NCBI RefSeq assembly: GCF_009765785.1
Contig: NZ_LMUT01000012.1
Coordinates: 136,385 to 172,608, forward strand
Direction: 5' to 3'
DNA: 36,224 nucleotides
Source: Granulicella sp. L46
GTDB lineage: Bacteria; Acidobacteriota; Terriglobia; Terriglobales; Acidobacteriaceae
Shown here piece by piece: positions 32,046 through 36,224 of this stretch; the first letter of the stretch is position 1, and each line of letters begins with the position of its first letter. The notes beneath the pieces are model-generated. The model was not told the origin of the DNA, searched no databases, and saw only the letters and a program-made list of their open reading frames with translations. Made by a program: the position numbers and the translations under genes.

Positions 32046-32906
32046 ATGGGAAACCAGATACTCATCTTTATCACGCAACAGTGCGACGCGCTCACGGCCA
32101 CAATGTCGCCCAACGTCGATGCGATCGGGCTTCGCATGGTGCTCTCGCTGGCGACAATCATGATGGTCTGGTTCGGTGTGCAGGAAGCCCTTGCATCCTC
32201 ACGCGGCGGTCCCGGCTTCGATATGGCGAAGTTCCTAAACTTCTTCATGCTGCTCAGCTTCGCCTATATGTTCGTGAAGTATTACGACAGCAGCATTCCC
32301 GGCATCGGATACTCGCTCAAAGGGTTCATTAGCCAGGGCACGACCAATCTGGCACAGACGATTGGACAGGACGGTATCCAGTCCATGTTCCAGTCGATAG
32401 ACGGTGCGTTAGCGAAGTCAGGCCCAGGCATGGCGATGTTTACTGCACCCTATATGCTGGTCGCCTATATCAGCACCCAGATCATGCTTTCGGTGCTCGC
32501 CGCTATTGCTGCGGTCATCCTCGCATATGGTGCAGTTGCTGGAACAATCATCGGCTTGCTTGGTCCGATCTTCATTCCGTTTCTTGTAATCGAGAAACTT
32601 GAGTTTCTGTTCTGGGGATGGTTTAAAGCGTACCTTAGCTTCTCGTTTTACAAGGTCGTTGCGGCAGCCACGATGAGCGTCCTGGGTCACCTGTTCGTTA
32701 CCTATTACGCCAACTGGACGGACTTCTCCAACCCGATGACGCTCATAAAGAATTTCCCTTTGTTGATCTTACTGGTAGTGGTGAACATCTTTCTCATTCT
32801 CAAGATCCCCGCTATCACAGCCTCCATCTTCTCTGGTAGTAGCAGCGGCCACGATGCAGGGATGGGCGCAGTTACGGGTGCCATTACCGCCGCAGTGATG
32901 GGCTAA
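32046..32906 (+). CDS. virB6: VirB6/TrbL-like polytopic inner-membrane protein
   Basis: This 286-residue protein has five to seven predicted membrane segments, at about 28-45, 58-75, 135-158, 160-190 and 240-262, with a characteristic central VLAYGAVAGTIIGLLGPIFI block and FLFWGWFKAYLSFSFYKVVA, which is the TrbL/VirB6 core. It forms part of the inner-membrane translocation channel. The C-terminus is a small Gly/Ala/Ser-rich tail, shorter than in extended TrbL proteins. It starts 15 nt after the VirB5 stop and ends 14 nt before the VirB8 gene. Confidence 0.87.
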   Translation: MGNQILIFITQQCDALTATMSPNVDAIGLRMVLSLATIMMVWFGVQEALASSRGGPGFDMAKFLNFFMLLSFAYMFVKYYDSSIPGIGYSLKGFISQGTTNLAQTIGQDGIQSMFQSIDGALAKSGPGMAMFTAPYMLVAYISTQIMLSVLAAIAAVILAYGAVAGTIIGLLGPIFIPFLVIEKLEFLFWGWFKAYLSFSFYKVVAAATMSVLGHLFVTYYANWTDFSNPMTLIKNFPLLILLVVVNIFLILKIPAITASIFSGSSSGHDAGMGAVTGAITAAVMG

Positions 32907-32920
32907 AGGGAGATACACAA

Positions 32921-33604
32921 ATGCCAGTTCAAGAGACGAAATCCACCGAGATCACGCGCGCAGCGGAACGCTATCTGGAGCAGTACGGCGACCCGCTCGT
33001 TATGAACACCTATTTGAAAATCACGATCCTTGTTCTGGGTGCTGTCTGCCTCATGCTGGGTGCTCTCACATTCAAGAGCCAGAAGGCTCTTGCCGGCATG
33101 AAGCCTCTCGTCATCCGCATCAACGACGTAGGCCATGCCGACGCCATCGACTACCGCAATTACCAATACAAGCCGCAGGAGGCGGAGAACAAGTATTACC
33201 TCTCGCGCTGGGCCAACCTGTACTTCCAGCGCAACCGCTACACCATCGAGCGCGACCAGACCCAGGCGCTTTACTTTCTCAACTCGGATGTCCAGCAAGC
33301 CGTCATCCGGCAGGAGCAGTTGAGCAAGACCATTACCACCTTCCAGCAGGACAGTACGCTCCCATACGTCGATATCAACATCAAGAGCGTCATACTCGAC
33401 GATCTCCGGCAGTCGCCCTATTCCGCTCGGATTGAGTTCGAGAAGGTCTACACGAACGCCAATGACCATTCGGAGATCAAGACGGAGCGTTGGACAGCCA
33501 GCGTGACATATGTCTTCGCCGATCATGTCGAGAACAATGCGCTCGCATTCAATCCGCTTGGACTCACTATCGTTCGCTACCGTGCCGACCAGGCGTTCGA
33601 CTAG
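32921..33604 (+). CDS. virB8: VirB8/TrbF-like assembly protein
   Basis: This 227-residue bitopic protein has a cytoplasmic N-terminus, one membrane segment (about 32-51, LKITILVLGAVCLMLGALTF) and a periplasmic NTF2-like domain with ENKYYLSRWANLYFQRNRYT, YVDINIKSVILDD and RWTASVTYVFADHVENNALA followed by NPLGLTIVRYR, as in VirB8/TrbF. VirB8 nucleates core assembly. AGGGAG is upstream of the ATG. The VirB11 gene follows after 8 nt. Confidence 0.88.
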   Translation: MPVQETKSTEITRAAERYLEQYGDPLVMNTYLKITILVLGAVCLMLGALTFKSQKALAGMKPLVIRINDVGHADAIDYRNYQYKPQEAENKYYLSRWANLYFQRNRYTIERDQTQALYFLNSDVQQAVIRQEQLSKTITTFQQDSTLPYVDINIKSVILDDLRQSPYSARIEFEKVYTNANDHSEIKTERWTASVTYVFADHVENNALAFNPLGLTIVRYRADQAFD

Positions 33605-33612
33605 GAGCCCAT

Positions 33613-34644
33613 ATGAACCACGACTTGGACCTACTCATATCGTTTCTGCAGCCCATCAAAGAGCTACTGCTTGATGACTCTGTGAGCGAGATTATGGGCA
33701 ATCCGAACGGCCAATGGTGGTTTGAGCGCAGGGGCAAGTTGGAACGCGCGGAGATCATCTTCGATGCGAAGGCGCTCCGCACCGGCCTTGAGGTGATTGC
33801 GAACAAGTTGAGTCGCAAGTTGGATGAGGCGCACCCTCTCTTGAATGCCCAACTGCCTGACGGTAGCCGCCTCGCAGCGGTCCTCCCGCCCGTTGTGCGG
33901 CCCAACCCCGCCGTCACCATTCGGAAGTTCTCCAAGACCCGCTTCACCATCGCCGACCTCATCCAGACCGGTGCCATGACGCCGGAGATAGGTGCCACTC
34001 TCAGCGGTTATATCGAGGCCGGAAAGACGATGCTGATTAGCGGCGGAACGGGCGCAGGCAAGACAAGTTTGCTCAACGCGCTGGCTGATTACATCCCCGA
34101 GGAAGAGCGCATTGTCGTGATCGAGGATACGTCGGAGCTACGTATCGGCAAGCCTAATCTATTGGCGTCGGAGTGCCAGACCGAATCGCACACCGGCACG
34201 GTGAGTTTCAACGATCTATTGAAGGCTGCGTTGCGGTGGAGGCCCGACCGCATCATCCTCGGTGAGGTACGGGGAGAAGAAGCCCGCACCTTGCTCGATT
34301 CGTTCAATACCGGACACGCAGGTTCGATGGCAACGATTCACGCCAGCTCTGCGGTGAAAGCGCTCCGCAGGTTCGGTGAATTGGCGATGCGTTCGCACCA
34401 GCAATCGAATCGTGACGACATCTCGGCAGAGATCGCGGAGACCGTTCAGATTGTCGCCCAGGTTGGAAGATTCGCCGGCGGTCGCAAAGTGAGCGAGATT
34501 ATCGCTGTGCATGGATACGACCGCACCACCAAACAGTTTATGTACGACACCATCTTCGATCTCGCAGGTGAGCGCGACGTTCCAGCAATTCACCCAATCA
34601 TTTCAACCAGCAACAAGAGGGAGAACGTCCATGCCATTGCTTGA
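33613..34644 (+). CDS. virB11: VirB11/TrbB-like traffic ATPase
   Basis: This 343-residue hexameric secretion ATPase has Walker A GGTGAGKTS (144-152), an Asp box (VVIEDTSEL, about 168-176), Walker B RIILGEVRGEEA (Glu218) and a His box GHAGSMATIHA (234-244). The N-terminal domain contains DGSRLAAVLPPVV. Length is normal. ATG 33613 has AGGAG 5 nt upstream; frames extended upstream to 33490 overlap the VirB8 gene. Its end overlaps the next gene by 14 nt. It closes the mating-pair-formation block, whereas TrbB opens the RP4 trb operon. Confidence 0.94.
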   Translation: MNHDLDLLISFLQPIKELLLDDSVSEIMGNPNGQWWFERRGKLERAEIIFDAKALRTGLEVIANKLSRKLDEAHPLLNAQLPDGSRLAAVLPPVVRPNPAVTIRKFSKTRFTIADLIQTGAMTPEIGATLSGYIEAGKTMLISGGTGAGKTSLLNALADYIPEEERIVVIEDTSELRIGKPNLLASECQTESHTGTVSFNDLLKAALRWRPDRIILGEVRGEEARTLLDSFNTGHAGSMATIHASSAVKALRRFGELAMRSHQQSNRDDISAEIAETVQIVAQVGRFAGGRKVSEIIAVHGYDRTTKQFMYDTIFDLAGERDVPAIHPIISTSNKRENVHAIA

Positions 34645-34954
34645 GATCACAACCAGCCGCAAAGTCACTGCCACCGTTTCGCTTGAGGAGCCCACCGCCA
34701 ACCTCGTCAATCAATATGCAGCGTTCACCCATGTTGGCGCGGACGATGTTGTGAACAAGGCGCTCGAATACGTCTTCACCAAGGACAAGGACTTCCAGAA
34801 GTTCATCGGTGCGCCGCACGATGCAAAGCCGATTCATTCCTTGCGTATCAAGCGCAGCGGTGATGATGCACCAAAGGGAAAACCGGGACGCAAGCCAGCA
34901 ACGTCAGCATCCGCTCCGACAGCGATTCCTATGGCTAACGTGGCGACAAAGTAA
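34631..34954 (+). CDS. Small probable DNA-binding protein (ribbon-helix-helix-like N-terminus)
   Basis: This 107-residue protein has a strand (KVTATVSLEE) followed by two helices (TANLVNQYAAFTHV and ADDVVNKALEYVFTKDKDF), which could be a ribbon-helix-helix fold, and a basic C-terminal tail with KGKPGRKPA, similar to an AT-hook. I do not recognise a family. The start at ATG 34631 lies inside the VirB11 gene and has GAGGGAGA upstream. It lies immediately before the repeat-rich candidate oriT, so a relaxosome accessory role is plausible by position. Confidence 0.6.
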   Translation: MPLLEITTSRKVTATVSLEEPTANLVNQYAAFTHVGADDVVNKALEYVFTKDKDFQKFIGAPHDAKPIHSLRIKRSGDDAPKGKPGRKPATSASAPTAIPMANVATK

Positions 34955-35161
34955 TGTGCATTGCCCCCTCAATGATTTGTGCCGGGATGGAAGCGGTGCT
35001 ACGCACCGGATGAATTATGACACTCCATCCCTCGGAGGGTCGTGCTGGGAATCCATAGGGATTCTTGAAAGCGACCGAACAACCTCAACAACTTGTGGTG
35101 CTCAAGGATTCTTGAGAATACTCAGGTATCCCCAAGAATCCTTGACGGATTGAAGGCCGAT
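34955..35161. other. Candidate origin of transfer (oriT): clustered inverted repeats
   Basis: This 207-base gap between two small probable DNA-binding genes contains stacked inverted repeats: CGGTGC-TAC-GCACCG (34994-35008), CCCTC-G-GAGGG (35029-35039), GAATCC-ATAG-GGATTC (35049-35064) and TCAAGGATTCTTG (35102-35114) with its perfect complement CAAGAATCCTTGA (35133-35145). The word GGATTCTTGA occurs directly at 35059-35068 and within 35106-35115. Such layouts mark relaxosome-bound oriT regions. The first hairpin could alternatively terminate the upstream operon. No nic consensus was identified. Confidence 0.5.
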
Positions 35162-35539
35162 ATGCCACTTCTCAACGATGACGCGATGGCCGAGAAAGCC
35201 AAACAACGGGCGTCGTTTCGTCTGACAAATGTCTCGTCGAAACTCAGCCGGAACGAAGTGGAAGCACTCGATTCGCTTGCCAAGAAGCGCGGCCAGCAAC
35301 GCGGCGAGTTCATTCGTCGCCTCATCCTTGACGAACTCACCCGCGAAAAGGACGAGCCGACGGCCAGCCCGGAGTTGAGCGAGATCGTGGGGATTCGGCT
35401 CATGCTGACGAACGTCCTGAAGCCTCTCGCAACGGGCCAGAAGATCACTCCTGAAGTCTTCGACGGGATCATGGTCGAAGTCAAAAAACGCAAGAGAGCG
35501 GTGGCCGTTGAAACACAACAAGACCTGGAGCGTGCGTGA
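35162..35539 (+). CDS. Probable relaxosome accessory protein (MobC/RHH-like)
   Basis: This 125-residue protein has a strand-helix-helix region, RASFRLTNVSSKLSRNEVEA then LDSLAKKRGQQRGEFIRRLI, typical of ribbon-helix-helix or MobC-like accessory proteins that help the relaxase melt oriT. A helical C-terminus with KITPEVFDGIMVEVKKRKRA follows. GAAGG is 5 nt before ATG 35162. Its TGA overlaps the next ATG (TGATG), coupling it to the coupling-protein gene. The candidate oriT is directly upstream. Confidence 0.6.
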   Translation: MPLLNDDAMAEKAKQRASFRLTNVSSKLSRNEVEALDSLAKKRGQQRGEFIRRLILDELTREKDEPTASPELSEIVGIRLMLTNVLKPLATGQKITPEVFDGIMVEVKKRKRAVAVETQQDLERA

Positions 35540-36224
35540 TGGCAACTACTCAGTGGGGCCGTAAAGAGACGATCATCTTCCCGCCACATTCCCCGATCTA
35601 TTCCTATGGCGTAGTGTTCCTTGCGTTCGTGCTGACCGGCTGCTTTCTCTACGTTCGCTTCGCCTACGGCCAGACACCCTTGCAGCAGTTCTACACGCCG
35701 ATCTACGCGCGGACTGCGGCGGGCGGCGCCCTCAACAAGAAGGACAAGTACCAGTTGCTTTACGTCGGCGACGGTAGCAAGGCGGGGCAGCTAGCCGTCG
35801 AATCCGACGTGCAAGCGGGCACGACACCCGCGCCGGGTGGGAAACACATTCCGCTTGCGCTTTCGGGAGCGGCGGCGGGGCGTAGACTCCGCGCCCTCTA
35901 TCGAGGGCCGGAGCAAACCTACCTTGACGCGCCCCTGCATGAGTACCTCAAGAGCGCCGTCTTCGAGGACGAAAAACTCAGGGACATCTACAAACTTCCG
36001 TTTCTGTTTGGCTTGCTCTCGCTGCTGGTGCAGTTCCCGTTTGCCATTGCAAAAGATATCAAGCGGCGCAAGCAGATGAAGTACGGTCGGCTGCTTAAGG
36101 GGCCGGTCATGCTAACGCCCAGAGAGTTCAACAAGACGGTGCAGGGCGACGGCATCGGCTTCAAAACCACCGAAGCCAAAGAGATGATGCGGATACCGCT
36201 ACAGGCCGAAGCGCAGCACATAGA
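35539..36224 (+). CDS. virD4: VirD4/TraD-like coupling protein, N-terminal part (cut by window end)
   Basis: The first 228 codons are present without a stop. Two membrane segments are visible, about 24-43 (GVVFLAFVLTGCFLYVRFAY) and 155-172 (LPFLFGLLSLLVQFPFAI), enclosing a periplasmic loop of about 110 residues. After the second come KRRKQMKYGRLLKGPVMLTP and IPLQAEAQHI, which correspond to the segment just before Walker A in TraD/VirD4-type coupling proteins. The Walker motifs must lie beyond the window, so the call rests on topology, this segment and position. The start overlaps the previous stop (TGATG). Confidence 0.75.
   Translation, partial: MATTQWGRKETIIFPPHSPIYSYGVVFLAFVLTGCFLYVRFAYGQTPLQQFYTPIYARTAAGGALNKKDKYQLLYVGDGSKAGQLAVESDVQAGTTPAPGGKHIPLALSGAAAGRRLRALYRGPEQTYLDAPLHEYLKSAVFEDEKLRDIYKLPFLFGLLSLLVQFPFAIAKDIKRRKQMKYGRLLKGPVMLTPREFNKTVQGDGIGFKTTEAKEMMRIPLQAEAQHI

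Larger units (their letters stand above)
22647..36224. mobile_element. Integrative and conjugative element, left part (right end outside window)
   Basis: The element begins at the tRNA-Leu(GAG) 3' fragment and contains, in order, a tyrosine integrase, an excisionase-like HTH protein, a LysR-type regulator, a type IV secretion operon, a candidate oriT between two small probable DNA-binding genes, and a coupling protein gene that runs off the window. Integration, regulation, mating-pair formation and DNA-transfer modules are all present. The relaxase has not been seen. If no relaxase were found downstream, the element could be a secretion island, but the att site and integrase favour an ICE. 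Confidence 0.85.

Overview
The window looks like a piece of chromosome from an acidobacterium of the Terriglobia (Edaphobacter/Granulicella/Terriglobus-like). The grounds are protein style rather than a marker gene: a PknB-type kinase fused to a TolB-like beta-propeller, a very large kinase/AAA/GAF/PAS/histidine-kinase hybrid, a secreted beta-helix/Ig-like protein with an internal hydrophobic-basic-hydrophobic segment ending in Gly-Cys, and many small redox enzymes. No rRNA or complete tRNA gene is present, so the placement is an inference.

Bases 1-22646 read as host chromosome. It starts with a DUF488 protein (+) and a nitronate monooxygenase (-), then the 1829-residue hybrid sensor kinase (2387-7876, +) and two small unknown genes with good ribosome binding sites. 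From 13582 down to 9141 lies a minus-strand run: DUF2971-like protein, rubredoxin, pirin, tautomerase-fold protein, a 41-codon stump of an FAD monooxygenase, an NTF2/SnoaL-like protein and a secreted lipase-type hydrolase. It reads as a small redox or detoxification cluster. Upstream follow a bicovalent FAD oxidase, the PknB/propeller kinase, the secreted beta-helix protein and a cis-3-chloroacrylate-dehalogenase-like tautomerase. A short dispersed repeat (consensus GTCGGGTTTTCGGCAACTTC) occurs six times in the same orientation between 13.8 and 22.4 kb, nearly always between genes.

At 22647-22703 the chromosome is interrupted. A 3' fragment of a tRNA-Leu(GAG) gene, with its terminator still on the left, abuts a tyrosine recombinase gene. 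Everything to the right reads as the left half of an integrative and conjugative element: integrase, excisionase-like HTH protein, a LysR-type regulator, a ten-gene type IV secretion operon (VirB2, B3, B4, B9, B10, small lipoprotein, B5, B6, B8, B11), two small probable DNA-binding proteins flanking a repeat-rich candidate oriT, and the start of a VirD4/TraD-type coupling protein cut by the window edge. The relaxase and right end should lie beyond the window.

The most interesting feature is the control module. The LysR-type gene is bracketed by two copies of one palindrome (CCATAGTC, 3-nt spacer, GACTATGG). One lies upstream of the excisionase/integrase genes and the other directly upstream of the secretion operon, so one regulator could couple excision and transfer. 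A different palindrome (ACGACCG, TAT, CGGTCGT) sits against the ribosome binding site of the first secretion gene.
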